Positions 1-11,700 of a DNA stretch of 64,000 bases are shown here, in pieces. Both the position numbers and the translations under genes were made by a program. The notes under the pieces were generated by a model. The model had not been told where the DNA came from. It made no database searches and saw only the letters and a list, made by a program, of their open reading frames with translations. The DNA comes from Trichopria drosophilae (taxonomy: Eukaryota > Arthropoda > Insecta > Hymenoptera > Diapriidae), in contig CM059586.1 in the NCBI GenBank assembly GCA_030407085.1, forward strand, positions 99,027,501 to 99,091,500, given 5' to 3'. How positions within the stretch are numbered: position 1 is the stretch's first letter; each line of letters begins with the position of its first letter.

Positions 1-171
1 GAAAGGAATTATGAATAAATTTCTATCCTGTTTTCGTTCCGAAAATATTATTGCCAATGGATACAAATGTATTGGTTTAATGAATAAATTTCTTTCTGAA
101 TCTTATCAAATGGTCGGTTTTAACCAAAAGCTTTACATTTCAATCCAAATCTATCAAAATAGAGAAGGGGT

Positions 172-426
172 AGACATGAACATCGAAAACTACAGAGAGG
201 TTGATCCAGACATCGACAACAACTGAGAGGTCGACGTAGACGTCACAAAGTACGGAGAGGTCGACCGAGACATCCGAAACTACTAAAAAGTCAACCTGGA
301 TACTGAAGACTACGGCGAGGTCAACCTGGATACCGAAAACTATGAAGAAATCGACCTGAACTGCGAAAACTATGGAGAGGTCGACCTGGACACCGAAAAC
401 TACGGAAACGTCGAACTGGACGTCTG
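172..426 (+). repeat. Degenerate 30-bp coding-like minisatellite
   Basis: About eight tandem copies of a 30-bp unit. On the + strand each unit reads as a ten-residue acidic motif close to EVDLDTENYG. In one frame the array continues for about 250 bp but is broken by a TGA at about 227 and a TAA at about 287, both where a Gly or Glu codon is expected, and it ends at a TGA near 425. The sequence shows a decayed coding repeat. Whether it was once part of a real exon is inference. No family is recognised. Confidence 0.7.
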
Positions 427-429
427 ATT

Positions 430-1541
430 ACAGCTTCCGTAAATCAAAATGGGCCATACAAAACTCATAATAAATTATTTGTACGATATTACTACAAAGA
501 AAACCTAGCAGATTTAAAATAATACGAATTTCAAAAATTAAAAAAATGTTCAACGTTCAGCCGCCATTTTTAAATGAAAACCGAAATAAATCAAAATATA
601 TGAATCCATAATTTTGATCAGAGTTACAAATGCATTTAAACAAAAACTTGTGACCGAAAAATCGCGTTATTTTCAATATTTTTGTTAATGTGAATAAGAA
701 TATGTACCGAGAAAAAAATCCATATTTAAATTGACTACATCACACATTTGGAAAAATATAGTTCAAACTCCTATGAAAAATAGTTAAATTTACCACTTTC
801 ATAGTCGATTTTACTATAATTTTGTTACACCATCTCCTCATAGTTAAAAAAATCAACTATGTAGAATGATTTAAATAAATATGACAAGTATAGTTAAAAT
901 AACTATAATCTAGTGCAGTTCTCATTTCACACTATGTCTCGTAGTAAATCTTTATATTTACTATTATTCATAATTAAAGTTTGTATTTACTATAATCCAT
1001 AGTAAAGACTGCCGCGCTCCGTGTGTTTAGATGCCGCCAGGTGGCGACACACCGTTCACATCTTTTTTTCATCGTGGCTCCCGTTAGGGAAGTAGATTTT
1101 CATTTGGTCGTAGAAGGACCGTGTCGGGCGTCAAGATATGATGCATGTCGTATACGCATGTGTATCTATAGACTATAGTTACAGGACATTGAAATTTGTG
1201 TGTATAATGGCATTGCATAATGCATTTTTTAAATGGCTAGAGTGTCACATTCACAAACTTAGCGCAGTATTGATTTTTGTTTTTCTCTTTATTTCCTTGT
1301 TTATCTTAAACGAAGAACGAAGGAAGAAAAGTGGACTTTTCATATGCTATGATATATATATATATATGTAGTTTACAAATATTTTTAAGAAGTAAATATT
1401 GACTCCTTTCCATATTTTTTATGACAGTTTCTTATACAATTTCTCTGAGTGAAGGTTGTCATTTTTTTAAATGACTATTTCAAAATAGTTGAATCTATTT
1501 GTCTATTATGATTAAGTAGAATTTTGAATCATGAAACAATA
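430..1541. other. AT-rich intergenic DNA with diverged MITE fragments
   Basis: No gene is supported. Scattered AGTTAAA/TTTAACT inverted motifs and the phrase CTCATTTCACACTAT (near 920 and again near 1590) point to diverged copies of an AT-rich inverted-repeat element. Its ends may be the GAGAAAAAAA near 708 and TTTTTTTCTGAGTGTG near 1645. A small GC-rich core at 1010-1130 contains GCCGCCAGGTGGCGAC. Confidence 0.4.
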
Positions 1542-4500
1542 GTTAAACTTTATTATTTGGGAAGTTATTTTAACTATTACCATGCCTAGTCCTCATTTCA
1601 CACTATAATTCACAGTAAAAAAATGGTCATTTCAACTACTTTTTTTTCTGAGTGTGGTAAACGTCATTTCTCGAAAATGTCAGTAGCGTCAATGGAAAGA
1701 GCGATCCCAAAACTATTCGGATATAAATGTTTCCAGTTTTTAAAATTTTTTATTGTATAATTAAAACGATACTGAAATCCGCGTACAAATTATGCACATT
1801 TGGGACTTAAAAGGTTAATTTTTACCAGGAAAATTATATTTTAAACATTTATGTAAAGACAAGTAAAGTTTAAAACATTTTTTTATAATAATTAGTACAT
1901 TCCATTGATTCTATTGATACGTACACATTTACAGGGCCGGATTGACTTCGAGGTGCCCTGGGCACTAATAATTAAAAGGCCCCCATTCCCTTCCCTAACT
2001 CCCTCACCAACAACAATCGTAATATATATAACAACACTATATTGTTGTAACATATCTATCGAAGCCACTTGGACATAAATATGATTGGACCCCCAAATAT
2101 CGATATAATTTTATAATACAATTAATGAATGGCCGACTCTCCACTTGGTCGAAGTTTCTGAGCGAGCGAGGCACCACGCCAACACTAGGTTTGTATTTAA
2201 TTTTTTTATCTTCCATATTCTTTTAAGATTTTTTAGTAGTTTTCCACATTTTTTTTGTAACAAATTAATCTACCCTTTTACCAAAGGCTTGGTAAATACG
2301 TTAAAGAGTGAAACTTTGAAGATGATTATCTCGATTGTCCTCTGGTCAAGCTTTCGGAAATTTTAACCATGACTACCTCCTTAAATGGAAGTTTTTATCT
2401 AAAAACAAACAAAAAGAGGTTGAAGAATATTATTATAATATTCCTCTAAATAATCTCGATGAAAGCTTGTTTTTTTCAATAAAACCGTGTAGAAAGTAAC
2501 ACGATCGAATGAATAAGTCTACAAGAATTAAAATAAATATTAAAGACTGTTTCATATCGTAAAATTTTCTAGACATTTTTCTAGATATGTTTGCATTTCC
2601 GATCTTCTATATAGGGTATATTTTCTTTAATATTATATTTCTTTTATATTTTAAAATGTTAATATGTTTGGTTGTAATAATAATACAGTCGACGACTACT
2701 TTATCGCCAGAAGATCATTTGGTATCGAAATAAAGTCGATGCATACAGACATCTTTTGGATATGATTGTCTCTGTAAATGTTTAATGGGTTGAGGTGATC
2801 AGTTTTCTCTTATATTAAACCCCATTTATTGGAATTTCTTTCTAAAGACTTAATCTTTTTGCTTAATTCTTTTTTAATAAAATTTTGTTAATTTTCAAAA
2901 TTCTGTAAAACTAAAAACTGGCAAAGAAAGAAGATACCAAACACTACTAATCTGAAAAACAGAACAGTAAAATATTGATTTTTAACGAAAATAAAGAGAT
3001 TTGAACATAATTTTCCATCCGGTTTGAACGAAAATGATGGAAGTACATAGCGCAATTCTTGTAGCGCTCGTAACTATACGGAAATATTGTTTACAAAACA
3101 AAAAAATACGTATCTTTTTATTTGTCCAAAAGAACAATAAAAGTCATATAAAACATGATTTGGAATTACGAACTTATTTTCGTTGCATGATTTGATATGG
3201 AATTGGTCAAAAGTGACAAATGTTTATAATTATGTAAATTATTACATAAATAATTACATAAATGTACAGGGCCGGATTACCCATTAGGCACACAAGGCAT
3301 GTGGTTAGGACCCTACCTACAAGAGGGCACCTATATTTTTCCAATTAAACAAAAATTACGCAAAAAGATTAAGTGTTTATTAGAATGATTCCAATAAATG
3401 AGGTTTAATATATAAGAGAAACAGAGCATCTCAACCCAATAAACGTTTACAGAAATAATCCAAAAGATTTCTGTATGCATCGACATTAACATTTCCATAC
3501 CAACGGATCTTCTGGCGATAATGTAGTCGTCGACTCTATATTATCATTATAACCAAATATAATAACAATTTAATATATACATTTTAATAAAAGAAATATA
3601 ATATTAAAGAAAATATACCCTATAGAAGATTGGTAATGTAAATATATCTAGAAAAATAACTGTCCAGAAAATTACGATAATACGGAACAGTCTTTAATAT
3701 TTATTTTAATTCTTGTAGACTTATTCATTCGATCGTGTTACTTTCTACGCGGTTTTATTGAACGAAAAACAAGCTTTCATCGAGATTATTTAAAGGAATA
3801 TTATAATAATATTCTTCAACCTCTTTTTGGTTGTTTTTAGATAAAAACTTCCATTTAAGGAGGCAGTCATGGTTAAAATTTTCGAAAGCTTGACCAGAGG
3901 ATAATCGAGATAATCATCGTCAAAGTTTCACTCTTTAACATGTTTACCAAGCCTTTGGTAAAAGGGTAGATTAATTTTTTACAAAAAAAAAGTGGAAAAC
4001 TATTAAAAAATCTTAAAAGAATGTGGAAGATAAAAAAATTAAATAAAAAACTAGTGTTGGCGTGGTGCCTCGCTCGCTCAGAAACTTCGACCCAGTGGAG
4101 AGTCGGCTATTCGTTAATTGTATTATAAAATTATATCGATATTTGGGGGTCCAATCATATTTATGTCCAAGTGGCTTCGATAGATATGTTACAACAATAT
4201 AGTGTTGTTATATATATTACGATTATTGTTGGCGAGGGAGTTAGGGAAGGGAATGGGGGCCTTTTAATTATTAGTGCCCAGGGCACCTCGAAGTCAATCC
4301 GGCCCTGTAAATGTGTACGTATCAATAGAATCAATGGAATGTACTAATTATTATCAAAAAATGTTTTAAACTTTACTTGTCTTTACATAAATGTTTAAAA
4401 TATAATTTTCCTGGTAAAAATTAACCCTTTAAGTCCCAAATGTGCATAATTTGTACGCGGATTTCAGTATCGTTTTAATTATACAATAAAAAATTTTAAA

Positions 4501-4703
4501 AACTGGAAACATTTATATCCGAATAGTTTTGGGATCGCTCTTTCCATTGACGCTACTGACATTTTCGAGAAATGACGTTTACCACACTCAGAAAAAAAAG
4601 TAGTTGAAATGACCATGCATTTTTTTTACTGTGAATTATAGTGTGAAATGAGGACTAGGCATGGTAATAGTTAAAATAACTATTCCCAAATAATAAAGTT
4701 TAA
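1542..4703. repeat. 3.1-kb palindrome (inverted duplication)
   Basis: Left arm about 1542-2868 and right arm about 3350-4703 are reverse complements with a spacer of about 480 bp. The outer 400 bp of the arms are almost identical by eye. The inner part, inside the captured transposon sequence, carries more differences and small indels. The right arm contains the 3' part of the hAT-like element at 3267-4307 plus its right flank. The left arm repeats this inverted, with the element end CAGGGCCGGATTGAC at 1932. No coding sequence is seen in either arm. Confidence 0.9.
3267..4307. mobile_element. hAT-like non-autonomous DNA transposon
   Basis: The element starts CAGGGCCGGATTACC and ends GTCAATCCGGCCCTG, giving a terminal inverted repeat of about 12 bp. 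It is flanked by 8-bp near-identical direct repeats: TAAATGTA at 3259-3266 and TAAATGTG at 4308-4315. An 8-bp target duplication is typical of the hAT superfamily. About 1.04 kb long with no transposase reading frame, so non-autonomous. The family assignment is inferred from the ends and the duplication only. Confidence 0.65.
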
Positions 4704-5155
4704 CCATACAACGTTTTATGTAGAGAATTTCATGCTCTATCTTTTTTGTTTGAAACATTTTTTAATAAAATTCGTATTTTTCCAAATAAATACAAAAAAC
4801 TACGAAGAAACTTAATTGGGGCTAATTTTTTTTAGTAACGGACGGATGGATATGCGCTAAAATCTAATCAGATCTAATTAGATAAGCAAAACAATAATAA
4901 ACAAAAGTTATGCCCAGACGCGTATTTTTAAAAAAAATTATGTCATTATGATCCTTTCGCGAGTTATCGCGCGACAAAAAAACGGGACATACGGACGTAC
5001 GTACGTACAAGATCGCGGACAGAAATTTTTTTTATTGTTGATTTGGGCTCCTTAGGGTCTGAAACGTCGACATTTGATGAAAAAATATAGGGTAATTTTT
5101 ATGCCCTAAGTGACCAAATTGAATACTTCGTCCAGACTTGGTCTGGGTCGAAGTA
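4704..5155. other. Intergenic DNA upstream of the PSMD1 promoter
   Basis: No gene seen. A GACGTACGTACGTAC simple palindromic stretch at about 4993-5007 and the CpG-rich phrase near 4968 (CGCGAGTTATCGCGCG, itself nearly palindromic) look transposon-derived, but no element ends were resolved. Confidence 0.3.
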
Positions 5156-5430
5156 CAGTAGCCCTTCCCTTATTCTAATTTCCCGTACTCTAATGTCTCT
5201 CCCTTATTCTAATTTTTTCTCTTCTCCTATTCTAATATTTCCCCTCTCGCGTTCCTCCCACTGCCATGTGTGGACGTGTGGATTTTCTATAAATACAAAT
5301 AACGGCGCATGCGCAACAAAAGAAAAAGAGACAAAAGTCTAAGTAGTGGGGGCGAGGAGAAAATTAAAATAAGGGAAGAAGGTCGCCATCTTGCCTGACT
5401 GGACAAATTAGAATAAGGGAAGGACTACTG
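5156..5430. mobile_element. MITE, CAGTAGYCCTTCCCTTATT family, promoter copy
   Basis: 275-bp element with terminal inverted repeats (CAGTAGCCCTTCCCTTATT at the left, and the reverse complement AATAAGGGAAGGACTACTG at the right end) and TA dinucleotides on both sides (5154-5155 and 5431-5432). TA duplication and CAGT-type ends fit a Tc1/mariner-pogo-type MITE. A second copy is at 8017-8215. The right end lies 253 bp upstream of the PSMD1 start codon. Confidence 0.85.
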
Positions 5431-5431
5431 T

Positions 5432-5683
5432 AATACGTGCCTTTTTATTTGTCCGAAAGAACAATAAAAGTCACATAAAACATGATTTGGAATTTGTCTT
5501 TTATAAAAACATTTTTGAAGATCCTTCAGTGGCGCTGCATTGCGGTGAATTCTGGAACCTAAAACTACAAAAGGATGCGCAGTGTGAGCCGTGCCCGTGT
5601 GCGCATCCGTGAGTCCGATTTGCAAAGCCGTTCTTGCGCGATCTAACCGTAAATATTCGTCAAGTTTTCGATAATTGTTGAAA
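5432..5683 (+). promoter_or_regulatory. PSMD1 upstream region with 5573-5608 dyad
   Basis: This stretch lies between the MITE and the PSMD1 start codon and must carry the 5' UTR and probably the core promoter. Its GC content rises towards the gene. It contains a perfect dyad: GGATGCGCA (5573-5581), 18 bases, then TGCGCATCC (5600-5608). TGCGCA is the half-site recognised by NRF-1/Ewg-type factors, so this is a candidate regulatory site by inference. A CAGTGGCGCTGC motif is at about 5527. No TATA box is obvious. The first 60 bp are duplicated at 3105-3167. Confidence 0.5.
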
Positions 5684-5702
5684 ATGAATATCACTTCGGC
5701 AG
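5684..5702 (+). CDS. PSMD1: PSMD1 exon 1 (start codon)
   Basis: ATG AAT ATC ACT TCG GCA G followed by GTACGT donor at 5703. It encodes MNITSA plus the first base of a Gly codon, matching the short first coding exon of Rpn2 (human MITSAAG). Too short for a plain ORF scan. Found by extending exon 2 upstream to a phase-matched donor. Confidence 0.88.
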
Positions 5703-8700
5703 GTACGTTGCAGAAATATTGATTTCGAAACATTTTTGAAATTATTATCTAATCATAACAAAACCTACAGTGATACAATAAAAAAATGAGCTAATAAAAT
5801 AATCCGAATTTTGACAGCGTCTGCAATGATTTGCACATCTTGGGTTTCCTAACCTCTTTTCACAATTTTGGAAATCAAACATTTTATCAGAATATCATTG
5901 AAAAATGCTTTAAAATATTATCATACTGTTTATCTTATTTTCTTTTCATTTCTTTACCATTTTATTTCATTTCTTTACTATTATTATTGACATTTTTTAA
6001 GCAATTTACTTACGATAAGTCCAATAACATTTTCAAAATTATTTTGTAATTTCATTCTATTTCATGGTATATCAATGCTTTTGTTTAAAAAAGTAAACAA
6101 TGAAAATTTCTGCAATATTCCAAAAGTTTACTACAAATATATTTTCTTTTCAATTTCATTTTCGTATTTCGATTAAAAATAATCGTCATTTATTTAATTC
6201 GGAGTATTAAACAATTCTTCGAATATCATAATTTAACATTTTTATAGGGGGGATAATCTCCTTACTGGAGGAACCTATGCCAGAACTTAAGGTGTTTGCC
6301 TTAAAAAAGTTAGACCTAATCGTCGATGAATTTTGGCCTGAAATTTCGGAAGCAATCGAGAAAATGTAAGTTCTTTTCCTCCACCCCCTTTATTGTTTAC
6401 TAACCTAAAAAATGTTACAGTGAAATACTTCACGAAGACAAAGGTTTCAATCAACACGAACTCGCTGCGTTGGTAGCGAGTAAAGTATATTATCACTTAG
6501 GAAGTTTCGAGGATTCTCTCACATACGCTTTAGGTGCCGGTGAACTCTTCGACGTAAATGCTCGAACTGAATACGTCGATACAACAATAGGTAAGCGTTT
6601 AAAGCTTCGATTGAAAACGATTTGTTACATTATAAAATTTCAGCAAAATGCATCGATTATTACACGCAACAACGAGTTTTGGAGGCTGAAGGAAAGTTGC
6701 CTCCTGGCAGTAAAGGAATCGATCCGAGACTCGAAGGAATCGTCAACCGAATGTTTCAACGATGTTTGGAAGACAATCAGTATCGCCAAGCCCTTGGCCT
6801 TGCCCTTGAAACTCGTCGAATGGACATTTTTGAAGCTGCCATAATGCAATCCGTAAGCAAAATCCATATCGTCTTTTTAAACGGAGCGTAACGAATATAT
6901 TTCTTTCAGGATGATGTGAACGGCATGCTTTCTTACGCCTTTCAAGTAGTTATGAGTCTGATACCAAATCGCGGTTTCTACAATACTCTTCTCCGTTGTT
7001 TAGTTAATCTTTATCGCAACCTCGGAACTCCGGATTACGTAAACATGTGCCAGTGTTTAATCTTTCTCGACGATGCTCTAGCAGTCGCAGAGTTGTTAGA
7101 CAGACTGAGTAAAGGTTCGCAAGATTGCGTACTAATGGCGTATCAGATTGCCTTCGACTTGTACGAATCTGCTACGCAACAGTTTTTGGGTCGAGTTCTT
7201 CAAGCGCTGAGAGCCACTGCTCCGATACCTGGAGCGCTGATGGTTAAACCCATCGTCAAAGCAGCACCGTCTGTTTCTTCTGCAGTTCCTATAACTGCTG
7301 GTGCTGCACTTCCCGAAGCTGCTCCGACTGAGACTGAAACTGCTCCGACTGTCCCGGAAGAAAAAACTGAACGAAGCGTTGACAGTCTGGTAATTTGATT
7401 ACAGTAGAACCTCCGTTATCGAATTCGGTCTACCAGTAGAACCTCCGTTATCGAATACGGTCTACCAGTAGAACCTCCGCTATCGAATACGCTCTACCAG
7501 TAGAAACTCCGTTATCGAATACGGTCTACGAGTAGAACCTCCGTTATCGAATACGGTCTACGAGTAGAACCTCCGTTATCGAATACGGTGTACGAGTAGA
7601 ACCTCCGTTATCGAATACGGTCTACCAGTAGAATCTCCATTATCGAATACGGTCTACCAGTAGAATCTCCATTATCGAATACGGTCTACCAGTAGAACCT
7701 CCGTTATCGAATACGGTCTACCAGTAGAACCTCCGTTATCGAATACGGTCTACCAGTAGAACCTCCGTTATCGAATACGGTCTACCAGTAGAACCTCCGT
7801 TATCGAATACGGTGTACGAGTAGAACCTCCGTTATCGAATACGGTCTACCAGTAGAACCTCCGTTATCGAATACGGTCTACGAGTAGAACCTCCGTTATC
7901 GAATACGGTCCGGACAACGCGGGGGTATTTAAATTTCCGTTAACGAATATTTGAGGAGAAAAAATCGACCCCCCACCTATACCTATATCTTTAGGAGTTA
8001 CAGGGCATTATACATACAGTAGTCCTCCCCTTATTTTAACTATTCGGGACAAGGAAGATGGCGACCCCTTCCCTTATTTTAACATCTCCCCTCTTTCTTA
8101 CGACCAGCAGTGAGAGCGAGAGAGCACGATAAAAAGTTAAAATAGGGGAAAGAAAAAAGTTAAAATAAGAGACGCGGTTATAATAAGGGGAGTTAAAATA
8201 AGGGAAGGACTACTGTACATTGGCGATATTATATCGATATGTGAATCGAATGAACGCGACGTATCGATACTCCGTGTCGGCCATCTACAACGTGGTGTCT
8301 GGAGTGGGGAGACTAACTGAGGGGAAATTTATATAAAATATATAAATAATTATTCGTTAACGGAGGCGTCTCAATATTCGATAACGGAGGTTCTACCGGT
8401 AGTACCTCCGTTATCGAATACGGTCGGGACGACGTGGTGTCTAGAGTGGGTAGACTAACTGAGGGGAAATTATTCGTTAACGGAGGCGTTTGAATATTCG
8501 ATAACCGAAATATTCGACAACGGAGTATTCGATAACGGAGGTTCTACCGGTAGAACCTGCGTTATTGAATACGGTCGGGACGACGTGGTGCCTAGAGTGG
8601 GGAGACTAACTAGTGGTGGGGAAATTATTCGTTAACGGAGGCGTCTGAATATTCGATAACGGAGGTTCTACTATATTAATAAACGTAACAAATTGTATAA

Positions 8701-11700
8701 TTTTTGCTTTTCGATAGAATGCGGAGGAAAGGGAACATCAAGAAAGAGTCGATGCGTTATCAAGTATTTTGGGCGGGGAAGTGTCCATCGATTTACATCT
8801 GCAATTTTTAATTCGCAGTAATCATACAGATATGCTTATTCTGAAAACTACGAAGGATGCGATCAGAGTTTCCATCTGTCACACAGCGACTGTAATCGCC
8901 AATGCTTTTATGCATTCCGGCACAACTAGCGACCAATTCTTAAGGTATGTTTTACATAGTAAAATGATTTTGCAAGAAATTAAACGAAATTTATCACAGG
9001 GATAATTTGGAGTGGTTAGCGAGAGCAACGAACTGGGCCAAGTTAACTGCTACCGCCTCGTTAGGTGTTATTCATCGAGGACACGAACAAGAAGCTCTCG
9101 CATTAATGCAGTCGTATCTTCCTCGAGATACTGGTGCTGGTGCAGGGTATTCCGAAGGCGGTGGTTTGTACGCTCTGGGACTGATTCACGCGAATCATGG
9201 TGCAACGATCACTGATTACTTGCTAGGACAACTCAAAGACGCACAAAATGAAGTATGTATACAATAATTCTGATATATTTGAATTTATTTTAAATGTTTT
9301 ATCATTTTAGATGGTTCGACACGGAGGTTGTTTAGGTCTTGGATTGGCCGCTATGGGTTCACATCGGCAAGACGTTTACGAACAGTTAAAATTCAATCTT
9401 TATCAAGACGATGCTGTAACGGGTGAAGCTGCTGGAGTGGCGATGGGAATGGTCATGTTGGGATCGAAATCGTCTCAAGCTATTCAAGACATGGTAGCGG
9501 TAAGTGTCATTTATCAATTTGATGTTTATTTAATGATTAAGTTATCGATTACAAATTGTTAATGGTTTTTTTGGGTTATTATACACATTGTTATTACCGA
9601 TAAATAAGATTCCCAATAAACGAAAACGAATTAAAACGAATTAAATGCGTTTTAGGTTAGGTTTCCTGACCATTTTCATTCTAATCCGATATAAATACGT
9701 GAATACATAGAATAATAAACATAACCTAAAAAACATTGACTAGCAGTTTTTTTACACAAACTAAAAATGTTCTTTTTTCTTTATTATAAATTTCACAAAT
9801 TCTTACCCAATTGCTTACTGTAATTTTACGGATTGGAAAATTATCCATTTTATTTCTTTTATTTATTTATTCCTGGTTTATTTATAATCTGTCTGCATTG
9901 ACAATAAGTAAATATTTAATAACAATTAGAAGACAGTAACGTACAGGTACTTTCCCAATGTTCGGTACCGTTATAATTATTAATACGTTATATAATTACT
10001 ATTACTATAGATGTTTGTCATTTTCGAATTTTTGAAGTTACTTTAACCCTTTGAGACCCACATTTAAAAGAATATCGATGTCAGTTTTTCGAAATTCAAA
10101 ATGGCGGATCCAATAAGGCGAATAAAATTTTAACAATTTTAAAGAAATTCGTGAAAATTTATACTGGGGGGTTTTCGGGGTCGCTGAGTACGAATCCGAT
10201 GTCAGTTTTTCGAAATTGAAAATGGCGAATCCAATACGGCGGACCAAATTTTAACAATTGAAGAGAATTTCGTGAAAATCCATACTGGGGCGTTTTTGGG
10301 CTCGCTGAGTACGAATCCGATGTCAGTTTTTCGAAATTCAAAATGGCGGACCCGGTATGGCGGTCAGTGTATTGAAAAACTGAGAAAATTTGGTGAAAAT
10401 CGTTATTCGAGGATTTTGGGGATCGCCGGTTACGAATCTGTTTACAGTTTTACGGAACTCAAAATGGGGGATCTAATATGCTGAAGAATATTTGGAGAAA
10501 TCCAGAGAAATTGTTATTCAAAATGCCAAGATGAAGATGTCGGACAATATTTGGAAAAATCGAATGAAACTTGTGAATATCATTATTCGTAAATGTTCCG
10601 AGTTTTCCGCTTACATACTGTAGGAAACTCCATTTTTATAACGCGAGCAAAAATCGTCTCGAAATTTGAAAACGTACTTATTTACAAGAAAGCGAGCTTT
10701 GTAGATATTTGTCATTAAGCTTTATGTGTGATTTTTCTACAGATGTTCATAACATGTTATATATACTTATCTAGTTACACATAAGTATAAATAGTCATAC
10801 ATAATTCAATAAATAACAATAAATCATACAGCTAGCTTCCCTCAATTTATTTTATCAACATATATGTATAGGAGTCAAAATTCCTGAAGTGGCCCCCTCA
10901 ATTTTCATGAAGTTACAAATGTTGAAGTTAATCATCGTATTTTAATGTTCTGGTACCCGGAAACATGTCCACAAAAGATTTTGCGAATATTTAATTTATT
11001 GTAATAGTTATTGTTAATTAAAATTTTAAGCAACTTTTTATTTAAATATCTATACCTAAGTCCTAAAGTTTTTAATTAAATTTAATGAAATTTTCTGAAT
11101 CAGGCCATAAATGAATGTTCTTAAACTTGATCTGATAAAACTAGAAAAAAAAATGTATGCAAGTCATTTTTTTAAACATTTTTTATAAACAAATGCTATT
11201 TTAACTGTGTTCTCCATGTGATTTTTAAATTATTTTTACCGCTAAATGTTCCCTATAACCTTGGTAAAAAACAAATGAAAAAAAATGTTTGCGCCAAGAC
11301 CAGGGTTTTTTAATATTTCAGTTTTTGTCACGCGCTATACGTTACAGGCACTGTACGGACGTAGCATCCGGCGCGGTCGCTATACCGAAAACATATTCTC
11401 GGTAAAAATGATTAGTTTTTAACTACTCTGCATACTTCAACAGGTCCACAACTGCATTTCATCAATTGCAGTAGATCTCCTAAAATAGTTCAAACAGCAC
11501 AGAATATAGATGGTAGGAAACTTATTCCTATTAAAATTTAATCGAAAAATTGCTGCAAATTGCCCATAAACTTAAGTGAAGTTGACTACTTCTACTATAC
11601 ATTAATTTAAGTAAAAATATTACAATTAACAATACTAATAGGGGATACCTAACCAAAGAATTACTTCTTTTCATTACTTTCCACTAAACTATCCAACGGT

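Larger units (their letters stand above)
7402..8673. mobile_element. TA-flanked pogo/Tigger-like non-autonomous element filling PSMD1 intron 5
   Basis: The left end is CAGTAGAACCTCCGTTATCG and the right end is its near inverse (CGATAACGGAGGTTCTACTA), with TA on each side (7400-7401, 8674-8675). Inside are a 16-copy array of the left end, a nested MITE, and three head-to-tail partial copies of one internal body (junctions at about 8397 and 8548, each ACCGGT between a right and a left TIR). No transposase frame. Removing it leaves a 54-nt intron, the normal size in this gene. CAGT ends plus TA duplication suggest the pogo/Tigger branch of Tc1/mariner; this is inference from the ends. Confidence 0.8.

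Noticed and set aside
6470..6867. Frames of 124, 89 and 75 codons overlapping PSMD1 exons 3-4 on both strands
   Set aside because: They read through short introns or lie antisense to conserved exons; splicing gives the Rpn2 protein.
9012..9215. 67-codon + frame in exon 7 region
   Set aside because: Out-of-frame shadow of PSMD1 exon 7.
9655..9665. Telomeric TTAGG relic (TTAGGTTAGG)
   Set aside because: Only two units, within a dispersed repeat that recurs with variants; no array.
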